A stretch of 64,000 nt of DNA, taken from the NCBI RefSeq assembly GCF_002086695.1, contig NZ_MVIH01000009.1, positions 124,001 to 188,000 of the forward strand, given 5' to 3'. The notes under the pieces were generated by a model. That model was not told the origin of the DNA and did no database searches. It was given only the letters and a program-made list of their open reading frames with translations. Shown here piece by piece: positions 50,842 to 59,527 of this stretch (position 1 is the stretch's first letter; every line of letters begins with the position of its first letter). The DNA comes from Mycolicibacterium rhodesiae (GTDB taxonomy: Bacteria > Actinomycetota > Actinomycetes > Mycobacteriales > Mycobacteriaceae). The position numbers and the translations under genes are program-made.

Positions 50842-52338
50842 ATGTCCCACAGCATTACTGTCCGCCGAATGCGTCATTTCCCCCGCGCAGCCCTGCTGGC
50901 CATCGCACTGGTCGCCGCAGTGCTCCTCGGCGGCTGCGCCAAGTCCGATAGCGGCGGGCCGCCGTCCTCCGGTGTGCTGCGGGTCGGCACCGAGGGCACC
51001 TATGCGCCGTTCAGCTTCCAGGACCCCGCGACCGGACAACTCGCCGGCTACGACGTCGATGTCGCCAACGCGGTCGGCCAGAAGCTCGGCAAGAAGGTCG
51101 AATTCGTCCAGACGCCATGGGATTCCATCTTCGCCGCCCTGGAAGCCAACCGATTCGACGTGGTGGCCAACGAAGTGACCATCACCCCGGAACGCCAGAG
51201 TAAATACGACTTGTCCGAACCGTATTCGGTCGGTGAAGGCGTGATCATCACCCGGGCGAACGACAATTCGATCACCTCGCTCAAAGATCTCAAGGGCAAG
51301 ACCGCCGGCGCCAGCATCACCAGCAATTGGGCCCAGGTCTCCCGGGACGCCGGGGCGACAGTGGCGCCGGTCGAAGGGTTCACGCAGGCGATCACGCTGC
51401 TCAATCAGGGCAGGGTGGATGCCGTCGTCAACGACAGCATCGCTTTTCACGCCTATCAGGCCGAGACCGACAACCAGTCGGTGAAGATCAGCGCCACCAT
51501 CGGCGACAAGAGCGAACAGGGTTTCGCGGCCCGCAAGAACAGCGGCCTGCTGCCGGAGCTGAACCGGGCCATCGACGAACTGAAGGCCGACGGCACGTTG
51601 GCCGCGATCTCGCAGAAGTACCTGAAGGCGAACGCCACCGGAGCGCCGCCCTCCGCGGGAGCCGAGGCCGCACACCGCTCGGTGTGGCAGCTGATCGGTG
51701 AGAACCTGTGGCCGTTGGCCAAAGCCGCGATTACGGTGACCATTCCGCTGACCGTCATCAGCTTCGTCATCGGTCTGGTGATCGCGCTCGTGGTGGCGCT
51801 GGGCCGACTGTCCAGAAACGTGGTGGTGTCCAACCTCGCGCGGTTCTACATCTCGGTCATCCGCGGCACCCCACTGCTGGTGCAGTTGTTCATCATCTTC
51901 TACGCACTGCCGCAGATCGGCATCAAACTCGACCCGTTCCTGGCGGCGGTGATCGCCTTCAGTCTCAACGTCGGCGGCTACGCCGCCGAGATCATCCGCT
52001 CGGCGATACAAAGCATCCCGAAAGGCCAGTGGGAAGCCGCCGAAACCATCGGCTACCACTACGCCGGTGCGCTGCGGCGGATCATCCTCCCGCAGGCGGC
52101 CCGGGTCGCGGTCCCACCGCTGTCCAACACCCTGATCTCACTGGTCAAAGACACCTCACTGGCCTCGACCATCCTGGTGACCGAACTTCTGCGCACCGCA
52201 CAGGTGGCGGCGGCGCCGACGTTCGAGTTCTTCGCGCTGTACGGCACCGCCGCGGCGTATTACTGGATCATCTGCCTGGTGCTCTCGTTCGGCCAGAGCC
52301 GCCTCGAGCACCGGCTGGAAAGGTACGTGGCGCGATGA
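50842..52338 (+). CDS. Polar amino-acid ABC transporter: binding protein fused to permease
   Basis: A 498-residue fusion. A lipoprotein signal (ALLAIALVAAVLLGGCAK) leads to a family 3 solute-binding domain (about 45-275: VLRVGTEGTYAPFSFQDP, GYDVDVANAVGQKLG, VVNDSIAFHAYQ). It is followed by a HisM-type permease with five helices (about 285-495; ISVIRGTPLLVQLFIIFYALP and the EAA loop EAAETIGYHYAGALRRIILPQA). The ligand is probably glutamine or a related polar amino acid. Start choice: ATG 50842, with TTG 50833 or ATG 50869 as alternatives; none has a good ribosome-binding site. It overlaps the ATPase gene by 4 bp. Confidence 0.88.
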   Translation: MSHSITVRRMRHFPRAALLAIALVAAVLLGGCAKSDSGGPPSSGVLRVGTEGTYAPFSFQDPATGQLAGYDVDVANAVGQKLGKKVEFVQTPWDSIFAALEANRFDVVANEVTITPERQSKYDLSEPYSVGEGVIITRANDNSITSLKDLKGKTAGASITSNWAQVSRDAGATVAPVEGFTQAITLLNQGRVDAVVNDSIAFHAYQAETDNQSVKISATIGDKSEQGFAARKNSGLLPELNRAIDELKADGTLAAISQKYLKANATGAPPSAGAEAAHRSVWQLIGENLWPLAKAAITVTIPLTVISFVIGLVIALVVALGRLSRNVVVSNLARFYISVIRGTPLLVQLFIIFYALPQIGIKLDPFLAAVIAFSLNVGGYAAEIIRSAIQSIPKGQWEAAETIGYHYAGALRRIILPQAARVAVPPLSNTLISLVKDTSLASTILVTELLRTAQVAAAPTFEFFALYGTAAAYYWIICLVLSFGQSRLEHRLERYVAR

Positions 52339-53108
52339 CCGACAGCACGGGCGAAACCGAATACCGTGTCGTCGCCGACGGCGTCGAGAAGGCGTTCGGT
52401 GACAACCGAGTACTCAAGGGCGTGTCGTTCACGGTCCAGCGCGGAACCGCGACCGCGATCATCGGGCCGTCCGGGTCGGGCAAGACCACGTTGTTGCGCA
52501 CGTTGAACGCCTTGGACCGGGCCGATGCCGGCGTGATCCGGGTCGATGATGTCGAGATCGACTTCGCCACGCCGACAACCAAATCCGAGGTGCGCAGGTT
52601 CCAGTCACGAAGCGGCTTCGTGTTTCAGGGGCACAACCTGTTTCCACATAAGACGGTGCTGCAGAACATCATCGAAGGACCGGTGATAGTGCAGAAGCGC
52701 CCCAAAGAGGAAGCGATCGCCGACGCGGTCACTCTTCTCGATCAGGTCGGGCTGGCCGACAAACGGGATCAATACCCGTACCAATTGTCCGGCGGGCAGC
52801 AGCAGCGGGTCGGTATCGCCAGGGCACTGGCGCTCAAGCCCAAGCTGGTGCTGTTCGACGAGCCGACGTCGGCACTGGATCCCGAGCTGGTCGGTGAGGT
52901 GCTCTCGGTGATCAAGGAGCTGGCCGTCGAGGGCTGGACGATGGTGATCGTCACCCACGAAATCCAATTCGCCAGACAGGTTTCCAATCAGGTCTTGTTC
53001 ACCGATGGTGGCGTCATTCTCGAACAGGGCCCGCCCGACGAGGTGCTCGGCAACCCGAAGGAAGCCCGGACCCGCCAGTTCCTGGAGCGGGTCCTCAATC
53101 CCCTGTAG
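52335..53108 (+). CDS. Polar amino-acid ABC transporter ATPase
   Basis: A 257-residue GlnQ/HisP-type ATPase with Walker A IIGPSGSGKTTLLRTLNAL, Q-loop GFVFQGHNLFPHKTVLQNI, signature YQLSGGQQQRVGIARAL, Walker B LVLFDEPTSALDPELVGEVL and switch His VTHEI. It powers the fused binding-protein permease encoded just upstream (ATGA overlap). Together the two genes are a complete importer. Confidence 0.93.
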   Translation: MTDSTGETEYRVVADGVEKAFGDNRVLKGVSFTVQRGTATAIIGPSGSGKTTLLRTLNALDRADAGVIRVDDVEIDFATPTTKSEVRRFQSRSGFVFQGHNLFPHKTVLQNIIEGPVIVQKRPKEEAIADAVTLLDQVGLADKRDQYPYQLSGGQQQRVGIARALALKPKLVLFDEPTSALDPELVGEVLSVIKELAVEGWTMVIVTHEIQFARQVSNQVLFTDGGVILEQGPPDEVLGNPKEARTRQFLERVLNPL

Positions 53109-53117
53109 CCGGACCGG

Positions 53118-53132
53118 CACTGTGCCACAGTG
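53118..53132. promoter_or_regulatory. Perfect 15-bp palindrome before the amine oxidase gene
   Basis: CACTGTG-C-CACAGTG, arms of 7 bp around one base, 5 bp before the amine oxidase ATG and 9 bp after the ATPase stop. It is too short and lacks a T-run for a normal terminator, so an operator for a TetR- or GntR-type regulator is possible. Confidence 0.4.
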
Positions 53133-53137
53133 TCCAG

Positions 53138-54511
53138 ATGCCTAAGCAGACGCAGGTCGACGCGGACGTCGTCATCGTCGGGGCCGGACTTTCCGGAATG
53201 ATCGCCGCCCGCGCTGTGCTGGCGGCCGGACTGACGCCGGTGGTGCTAGAGGCCGACGAGCGCGTCGGCGGGCGCATCCTCACTGAAGACGTCATACCGG
53301 GCCTACCCGTCGAGCTCGGCGCCCAGTGGATCGGCGACACCCACGAACGGATGTTCCTGCTGGCCGCCGAGCTCGGCGTCGAGACCTACCCACAGTTCGA
53401 GGACGGCGAGACTTCCTACGACCTCGTCGGGTCGGGAGTGTTGCGCGAGAGCGAATTCCACGCTCGGTTCGGCGACGAGCTCGCCGAGCTGGAGCGAGTG
53501 CTGCGCCGGCTGGACGAGCTTGCATCGGAGGTGCCCGTCGACGCACCGTGGTCGGCACCCCAAGCGACTGAATGGGATTCCATCACCGCGGGCGCGTGGT
53601 ACGACGCCCAGGGACTCTCGCCGGTAGCCCGCACCTTGGTGGAGATCTGTACGGTCGGGATTCTTGCGGTGCCGACCGCGGAGGTGTCGTTCCTGCACCT
53701 GCTGTTCACCATCCAGACCTGCGGAGTGACCTCCGAGCTGTTCGCCGAATCCGAAGGAGGCGCCCAGACCACCCGGTTCGTCGGCGGCACAGCCGAGATC
53801 CCGCGCCGACTGGCCGCGCTGATCGCCGATCACATCATGCTCAGGGTCCCGGTACAGCTGATCGAGCACTCCGCCGACAGTGTGAGCGTGCACTGCCGCG
53901 GCGGACTGGTCGCCCGTGGGCGCCGTGTGATCGTCGCCATCTCACCGACTCTCACGGGCCGGATCATGTACGACCCCCCGCTTCCCGGGGCGCGCGATCA
54001 GCTCACCCAGCGTCTGCCCAATGGGTCCGCCATGAAGGCGTTCTTCGTCTACGACGAACCGTTCTGGCGCACTGACGGTTTCAACGGGCAGCTGATCTCC
54101 GATGTCGGTCCGGCCCGGATGTCCAACGACACCTGCATCCCCGGTGACGATCACGGCGTGATCCTGATGTTCCTCGAAGGCGAACAGGCCCGCACCTTCG
54201 GCCGCCTACCCGAAGACGAGCGCCGCGCGGCGCTCACCGCTGAGCTGGTGCGTCATTACGGCGGCAAGGCCGCCCATCCGGAGTTCTACGTCGACGGCGA
54301 ATGGTCGGACCGGCAGTGGACCCGCGGCTGCTACAACGCCAACCATGGCCCCCATGTCTGGACGGCCTACGGTTCAGCCCTGTCGGCACCGATCGGCGTG
54401 ATCCATTGGGCGTCCACCGATACCGCGACGTATTGGAGCGCCTACATGGAGGGCGCCGTCGACGCCGGTGAGCGGGCCGCCCGGGAAGTTGTTGCCGCGT
54501 TGCTCGGCTGA
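53138..54511 (+). CDS. Flavin-containing amine oxidase
   Basis: A 457-residue FAD amine oxidase of the monoamine/putrescine oxidase type. N-terminal DVVIVGAGLSGMIAARAVLAAGLTPVVLEADERVGGRI (FAD motif), LGAQWIGDTHERM, EGGAQTTRFVGGTAEIPRRLAALI, and the C-terminal IHWASTDTATYWSAYMEGAVDAGERAAREV flavin site. It would oxidise a primary amine to an aldehyde with H2O2 and ammonia. The substrate is not set by sequence. No cysteine at the expected flavin-linking position, so FAD is probably not covalently bound. Confidence 0.88.
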   Translation: MPKQTQVDADVVIVGAGLSGMIAARAVLAAGLTPVVLEADERVGGRILTEDVIPGLPVELGAQWIGDTHERMFLLAAELGVETYPQFEDGETSYDLVGSGVLRESEFHARFGDELAELERVLRRLDELASEVPVDAPWSAPQATEWDSITAGAWYDAQGLSPVARTLVEICTVGILAVPTAEVSFLHLLFTIQTCGVTSELFAESEGGAQTTRFVGGTAEIPRRLAALIADHIMLRVPVQLIEHSADSVSVHCRGGLVARGRRVIVAISPTLTGRIMYDPPLPGARDQLTQRLPNGSAMKAFFVYDEPFWRTDGFNGQLISDVGPARMSNDTCIPGDDHGVILMFLEGEQARTFGRLPEDERRAALTAELVRHYGGKAAHPEFYVDGEWSDRQWTRGCYNANHGPHVWTAYGSALSAPIGVIHWASTDTATYWSAYMEGAVDAGERAAREVVAALLG

Positions 54512-54575
54512 GCCAAGATCTGGGTTACGCTCCGCAACGGATCGTAATCACAACGTCGTGCCGCGGGGGTACTGG

Positions 54576-56573
54576 ATGAGCCGAATAGTCGATGGGTCCG
54601 GCGGACGCGGTTATGGCAGATTCGTAGGCAGAGTCGGTGCGCTGGCGCTATTTCTCGGCGTCGGTGCCGCGCTCGCGCCCGCTGTTGCGTCCGCTGACTC
54701 CCCCAGCGCCGGACACGCGTCCTCGGCAGCGGACTCCGCAGCGCCGGGCTCGCGCGTCGCCAAAGGCGCAACGGCATCCCGGTTTCCTGCTCCGGTGCGC
54801 AAATCGTCGCACGCGACCAGCGACACCCGCGTCACCTCGGCACAGTCGCAGCGCCCGACCAAGCGGGTCGCGGCCCGGAGGGTACGAGCGGATGACGGCC
54901 CGGCTCGCCTCCCAGCCCCCGATGCGGCGCTGGCGGGCGCAGCACAGTGGATTCGCCGCCACGTCGACGCCGCGTTCTTCAACACGGCGCCCACCATTTC
55001 GTTCGACCCGGCACAGAACGGCACTTCGCAATACGGGATGGTTACCGGCAACCTCAACGGCGCCGATCGTGAAGGAGACAGGATCTCGTACCTGCTGACG
55101 TCCGCTCCCGCCCACGGGAGCGTGGTCATCAGACCTGACGGGACGTTCTCCTATGTGCCCACAGACGAATTCGCCGCCACCGGCGGCACCGACACCTTCA
55201 TGGTCCGGGCCGACGACCATTCCGGGAATCCGCCGCACATCAACTTGGCCGGGCTGCTGCACGCCGACCCGGCCGATGGTCAGACGCAGATCAGCGTCAC
55301 GGTGGCCGCCGGTTCCACCGCGCCGCCCGAACAACTCCAGATGGAGGTCCTGGCAGCCCAGATCGCCAATTCGCCTCGACTGCAATGGACCAAGAACGTT
55401 CTGCGGCCCTGGTGGTTCGCCATGGCGGCGCTGAAATACCTGCCTGCCGGTGGACTCGACCGCGGCAATATCTCCCGGCTGAACCAAGCTCTCGACGAGT
55501 TCACCTTCGGCGTCGCCATGCGGATGGTCAACACCGACCCGTCCCGCCCTCAGGTCTTGACCTACGAGATACCGCCCCACGCCTGGGGTCCGTCGGTCGT
55601 TCCGGGCGGTCGCTGGGCATACGACAACCCCGACTCGATCTATCGGACCATTCCCGTCAACGCCAAGTACTCGTACGTGATCACCGGGAAGTTCGTCGGC
55701 GATCCGCCCGCCGATCTCAACTTCTCGGTATACACCGACCCAAACGTGACGAACTCGGTGGACAACATCGGACTGCATGATCTCGTGGTCAATCCGGACG
55801 GCACGTTCACGATCACGGTGAACACCGCACCCGACGACGGCACTCCCAACCATCTGCACATGACCCACGCTGCCCAGCAGGTGTTCATTCGCGACACGTT
55901 GGGGCAGTGGACCGACTCGCCCGTCGAGCTGTCCGTGATTCGCGTGGACGGACTTCCCGCAGGCACACCGAAGACCTACGCCCAAATGGTGGACAGCGCA
56001 GTCTCATTGGCGTTGACCTCAGGGGTTGCCCTATATGGTCTGATGCTGTTGCCGTTCATCCAGCCGGTCAACTCACTGGGTAAACCCACCCACACCTTCG
56101 GAACGCTGTCCACGCAACGGCAGAGCTCGACCCTGTTCCGCCTCGACGACGACCAGGCCATGGTCGTCACGGTGACACTCGGCGACGCCGGTTACTTCAC
56201 CACGCCGATCACCGACGCGTGGACGATCACGCCGGACTACTGGAACCACCAAACCAGCCTGAACTCAGCGCAAGCGGTGCAGAACCCCGATGGCTCCTAC
56301 ACCTTGGTGATCTCCAGAACCGATCCCGGAGTGGCCAACTGGGTCGATACGGGTGGTCTTTCCCAAGGCAGCCTGTTCGTCCGCTGGCAGCTGCCGAACG
56401 CGAATCCCGACGCCGGCTCGCCGACTGTCACGTCCCGGGTGGTGCGGCTTGAAGACCTGCCCTCGATGCTTCCGCCCGACACCGTGTATGTGACCTCCCA
56501 GCAGCGGTCGCAACAGTTGGCCGAGCGGCAACAGGCCTACGACTCACGCTTCGACCGGTTCCTGACGATCTAG
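54576..56573 (+). CDS. Secreted protein with cadherin-like and DUF1214-like domains
   Basis: A 665-residue exported protein (ATG 54576). The N-terminus RFVGRVGALALFLGVGAALAPAVASADSP is a signal like that of the hydrolase at 36067-38598. A Ser/Arg-rich linker runs to about 130. Then a bacterial cadherin-like repeat (GNLNGADREGDRISYLLTSAPAHGSVVIRPDGTFSYVP, about 160-200) is followed by a C-terminal region similar to DUF1214 proteins (VVNPDGTFTITVNTAP; NPDGSYTLVISRTDPGVANWVDTGG; FVRWQLPN), of unknown activity. The last 30 bp overlap the convergent dehydrogenase gene. Confidence 0.78.
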   Translation: MSRIVDGSGGRGYGRFVGRVGALALFLGVGAALAPAVASADSPSAGHASSAADSAAPGSRVAKGATASRFPAPVRKSSHATSDTRVTSAQSQRPTKRVAARRVRADDGPARLPAPDAALAGAAQWIRRHVDAAFFNTAPTISFDPAQNGTSQYGMVTGNLNGADREGDRISYLLTSAPAHGSVVIRPDGTFSYVPTDEFAATGGTDTFMVRADDHSGNPPHINLAGLLHADPADGQTQISVTVAAGSTAPPEQLQMEVLAAQIANSPRLQWTKNVLRPWWFAMAALKYLPAGGLDRGNISRLNQALDEFTFGVAMRMVNTDPSRPQVLTYEIPPHAWGPSVVPGGRWAYDNPDSIYRTIPVNAKYSYVITGKFVGDPPADLNFSVYTDPNVTNSVDNIGLHDLVVNPDGTFTITVNTAPDDGTPNHLHMTHAAQQVFIRDTLGQWTDSPVELSVIRVDGLPAGTPKTYAQMVDSAVSLALTSGVALYGLMLLPFIQPVNSLGKPTHTFGTLSTQRQSSTLFRLDDDQAMVVTVTLGDAGYFTTPITDAWTITPDYWNHQTSLNSAQAVQNPDGSYTLVISRTDPGVANWVDTGGLSQGSLFVRWQLPNANPDAGSPTVTSRVVRLEDLPSMLPPDTVYVTSQQRSQQLAERQQAYDSRFDRFLTI

Positions 56574-57473
56574 TTGTACTGACCTGACGTGCAGCAGCTC
56601 GCTCAACCCGGTGCGGTGCAACATCTCGGCCCGGAGGCGGTCTGTCACGGCGAACCCGACGTCGGCTCCGTCGCCGGAAGGGTCGATGTGCACGCGGAAC
56701 GGCCGCGAGCCGAACGGCGCGGAAACCACCTCGACCACCGCGTCGGCCACTGCGCCTGCGTCGGCGTCCGGGGGAACGATCGCGTTGAAGGCTTCCTGGA
56801 CCCGTGCCGTGAACCCCTGATAGGGACCCGACTCGTAAGCGGCCGCGACCTCTTTGTGTTCTGGTGATCCGGCATGCGCGAAGTGGTTGGTTCCGCTGGT
56901 GAAGGCTCCCGGCACGATGATGGATGTCTCGATACCCCACAGTGTCAGCTCACGGGCGTACGTGACCGCCAGAGCATCCATCGCGGCCTTGGCCGCGAAG
57001 TAGGGCCCTAAGTAAGGGGGCGTGCCGCCAGCGGCGCTGCTGCTCGACATCCACAGCACGAGGCCTCGTCCCTGGGTCCGCATCTGCGGTAGCACCCGCT
57101 GGTTGACCCGTTGCGTCCCGAGGACGTTGATGTCATAGAGGTCGGCGAGCTGTTGGGCGCTGAACGCCTCACTCGGCCCGTACACCATGTGTCCGGCGTT
57201 GTGCAGGACGACATCGATGCGACCACATTCGTCGAGGATTCGGTCGACACCGAGATCGACGGAGTCTTGTGATTGCACGTCGAGTTCCACCGACCGCAGG
57301 TCTGCGCCTGTCGTGCCGGCGAAATCAGCCATGGCGGCGACGTTCGCGGCATTGTGACCGGTGGTGTCCCGCATCGAGCCGTAGACCGTATGGCCCGCCT
57401 TCGCCAGCGCCTCCGCACACATGCGACCGAATCCGCTGGAAGCGCCGGTGACCAGAATGACGTTGTTTTCCAT
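56544..57473 (-). CDS. Short-chain dehydrogenase/reductase (310-residue type)
   Basis: A 309-residue classical SDR. NAD(P)-binding VILVTGASSGFGRMCAEAL (about 4-22), LHNAGHMVYGP, catalytic Ser in VLWMSSSSAAGG and YxxxK as PYFAAKAAM. The C-terminus is long and carries no membrane signal. Substrate unknown. Start ATG 57473 or the GTG one codon earlier. Six to nine bp after the second SDR gene, same strand, so the two are probably co-transcribed. Confidence 0.87.
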   Translation of the reverse strand: MENNVILVTGASSGFGRMCAEALAKAGHTVYGSMRDTTGHNAANVAAMADFAGTTGADLRSVELDVQSQDSVDLGVDRILDECGRIDVVLHNAGHMVYGPSEAFSAQQLADLYDINVLGTQRVNQRVLPQMRTQGRGLVLWMSSSSAAGGTPPYLGPYFAAKAAMDALAVTYARELTLWGIETSIIVPGAFTSGTNHFAHAGSPEHKEVAAAYESGPYQGFTARVQEAFNAIVPPDADAGAVADAVVEVVSAPFGSRPFRVHIDPSGDGADVGFAVTDRLRAEMLHRTGLSELLHVRSVQLDRQEPVEA

Positions 57474-57482
57474 CACGATCCG

Positions 57483-58247
57483 TCACTTTCCGTTCGGGTC
57501 GGCAGCGTTGAGAGTGGCCACCACATCGTCGTAATCGCCACGGGCCTCGCCGTAACGGAGGAACTTGACCCGCTCCACCAATATCTCGTGAGCGTCGGGT
57601 TGCGTCTGAAGCAGATCGACCACCTCGCTGACGAATTCGTCGAGCGGCATGGCGAATTCACTCTCCTCCTGCCCCGGCAGCAGCGAGGTGCGCACCGCAG
57701 GCGGAACCAACTCGACGACCTTGACGGTGGTGTCGGCCAGCTGCAGCCGCAGCGTTTCACTGAGCATGTGGATGGCAGCCTTGGCGGCGTTGTAGCTCGG
57801 AGTTATCTGCAGCGGTGCGAACGCCAGGCCGGAGGAAACTGTGACGATCGTCGAATCCGGCTGCTGCTGAAGGTGTTCGATGAACGCGGCGATCAGCCGG
57901 ATCGGCCCAAGCACGTTGGTGGTGACAACGGCTTCGGCAGAGTCGAGGAAGGTCGCGGGCCGATGCCAGTCCTCGACGTTCATGATCCCGGCCATGGTGA
58001 TCACGACATTGAGTGCGGGATAGTCGGCGAGTACGTGCTGTGCTGCCTGGGTGATGCTTTCCGGATCGGCGGTGTCGATGCGCACGGCGCCCAGATCCGG
58101 ATGCTCGGCGGTGATCGCCTCCAGACGATCGGCACGCCGACCGCCGACGATGACGGTATTGCCCTTGGCTTTCAAGGCGAGCGCGAGCGCGAGGCCGATG
58201 CCGCTGGTGGAGCCGGGGATGAAGATGGTGTTGCCCGTGATTTGCAT
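57483..58247 (-). CDS. Short-chain dehydrogenase/reductase (DltE-like)
   Basis: A 254-residue SDR with TIFIPGSTSGIGLALALALKAKG (nucleotide site), MAGIMNVEDWH and catalytic VSSGLAFAP ... YNAAKAAIHM. The sequence style (ITGNTIFIPGSTSGIG, LRLQLADTTVKVVELVPPAVRT) is that of the DltE-annotated group of oxidoreductases; no dlt genes are near. Divergent from the response regulator gene, 126 bp away. Substrate unknown. Confidence 0.87.
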   Translation of the reverse strand: MQITGNTIFIPGSTSGIGLALALALKAKGNTVIVGGRRADRLEAITAEHPDLGAVRIDTADPESITQAAQHVLADYPALNVVITMAGIMNVEDWHRPATFLDSAEAVVTTNVLGPIRLIAAFIEHLQQQPDSTIVTVSSGLAFAPLQITPSYNAAKAAIHMLSETLRLQLADTTVKVVELVPPAVRTSLLPGQEESEFAMPLDEFVSEVVDLLQTQPDAHEILVERVKFLRYGEARGDYDDVVATLNAADPNGK

Positions 58248-58345
58248 TATCCGATGTCCTTCGTTGAACGAAAACCATGCCTGCAGTTACCTTTGCGGAC
58301 GCGGCATGGCAATGTCGTCAACGTTGACCGCCATGTCCACTACCG

Positions 58346-58356
58346 GCTAGCGGTAA
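58346..58356 (+). promoter_or_regulatory. GCTAGCGGTAA motif upstream of the response regulator
   Basis: An 11-base word 17 bp before the response regulator ATG, found again at 59461 upstream of the kinase gene. It includes the palindrome GCTAGC, a word that is rare in such GC-rich DNA. It may be a binding site for the NarL-type regulator. Unproven. Confidence 0.35.
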
Positions 58357-58373
58357 TACCGGCAGGAGGATTG

Positions 58374-59027
58374 ATGCCAGGCGCACGCGTGGTGATCGCC
58401 GATGACGATGTACTGCTGCGGGAAGGGCTGGCCAGTCTGCTCATCCGCTCAGGCCTGGACGTCGTTGGTCAGGCAGGTAACGGCACGGAGTTGCTGGACT
58501 TGGTGCGCAGGGAGGGCCCGGACCTGGCGATCATCGACATCCGAATGCCACCTACTCACAGCACCGAAGGCCTCGACACCGCTCGCCTCATCCGCGAGGA
58601 GGTGCCCGATACCGCAATTCTGGTCCTGTCCGCCCACGTCGACGTCGACCATGCCCTCGAACTCCTCTCCGGCGGCCACGCGATCGGTTACCTACTGAAG
58701 AGCCGGGTGACCGATGTCAACGACTTCCTCGAAACGCTCACCCGGATCGTCAACGGCGCATCGGTGATCGACCCGGCGTTGGTGACCGAACTGGTCACGG
58801 CCCGCAGGCGCAATGACCCGCTGGACGCGTTGAGCAGTCGCGAACGCGAAGTGCTGGCACTGATGGCCGAGGGTCTGTCCAACGGCGGGATCGCGCGGCG
58901 GATCTTTGTCACCGAGGGCACAGTGGAAAAGCACGTTCGGAGCATCCTGACCAAGCTTGATCTGCCAGAGACCAACGACGATCATCGCCGGGTGCGTGCG
59001 GTGATCGTCTACCTCGAATCTCTCTGA
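58374..59027 (+). CDS. NarL/LuxR-type response regulator
   Basis: A 217-residue regulator. Receiver domain (about 4-120) with acidic pair DDD at 10-12, phospho-acceptor Asp55 in LAIIDIRMPP, and switch Lys in GYLLKSRV. LuxR-type HTH at about 148-210: LSSREREVLALMAEGLSNGGIARRIFVTEGTVEKHVRSILTKLDL. CAGGAGG lies before the ATG. The matching sensor kinase is the HisKA_3-type gene at 59528, with a lone receiver on the opposite strand between them. Probable target: nearby genes including the oxalate operon. Confidence 0.92.
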   Translation: MPGARVVIADDDVLLREGLASLLIRSGLDVVGQAGNGTELLDLVRREGPDLAIIDIRMPPTHSTEGLDTARLIREEVPDTAILVLSAHVDVDHALELLSGGHAIGYLLKSRVTDVNDFLETLTRIVNGASVIDPALVTELVTARRRNDPLDALSSREREVLALMAEGLSNGGIARRIFVTEGTVEKHVRSILTKLDLPETNDDHRRVRAVIVYLESL

Positions 59028-59038
59028 GCGACCGTAGA

Positions 59039-59395
59039 TTAGGCGCTGCCGGCGAGGTTTCGCACCGCCTGGGTGGAGAACGCGAACTTCGGCAAGAACC
59101 CCGACACCGGGCTGACCGCGATCAGGTCGGTGAAGTCTGATTCGGCGTGGGTCGAGATCAGGATCATGCCGGACGCGGGCGCGCCGACCTCGTGCAGGGC
59201 CTGGACTACGTCGAACCCGCTTTCCGCGCCCAAGTCGACATCGACGAGCGTGACGTCGGGCTGCAGTTCCTGATAGCAGCGCAACGCATCGGCGGTGTTG
59301 GACGCCGTGCCGACGACGGAGATGCCGCCCCGCTGCAGAATAGTGCTGGCGGTCGTGCGGAATTGCGCGCTGTCATCGACGATCAAGCAACGCAT
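59039..59395 (-). CDS. Stand-alone receiver domain (CheY-like)
   Basis: A 118-residue single receiver: CLIVDDSAQFRTTASTIL (Asp7/8), phosphorylation Asp52 in VTLVDVDLG, Thr in ILISTH and Lys103 in GFLPKFAFS. No output domain. ATG at 59395 with GGAGGT seven bases upstream fits better than an upstream GTG. Lies tail to tail with the LuxR-type regulator (11-bp gap) and head to head with the kinase. Could compete for phosphate from the kinase or pass it on. Confidence 0.88.
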   Translation of the reverse strand: MRCLIVDDSAQFRTTASTILQRGGISVVGTASNTADALRCYQELQPDVTLVDVDLGAESGFDVVQALHEVGAPASGMILISTHAESDFTDLIAVSPVSGFLPKFAFSTQAVRNLAGSA

Positions 59396-59460
59396 CACGG
59401 ACACCTCCGAAGCCGAACATGTTTCGAGGATGACAGACCAGTATGGACGTCGGCATTGCT

Positions 59461-59471
59461 GCTAGCGGTAA
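59461..59471 (+). promoter_or_regulatory. GCTAGCGGTAA motif upstream of the sensor kinase
   Basis: Same 11 bases and orientation as at 58346-58356, 56 bp before the kinase ATG, in the divergent promoter region shared with the lone receiver gene. Confidence 0.35.
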
Positions 59472-59527
59472 AGGACTGCTTCGCAGGTACCCAATTCGCG
59501 GGTGCCCTCTACCATCGATTCGACACC

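Noticed and set aside
49549..52059. Minus-strand frame of 836 codons across gluQ and the transporter gene
   Set aside because: Spans three real genes and an intergenic gap, with composition of a shadow frame.
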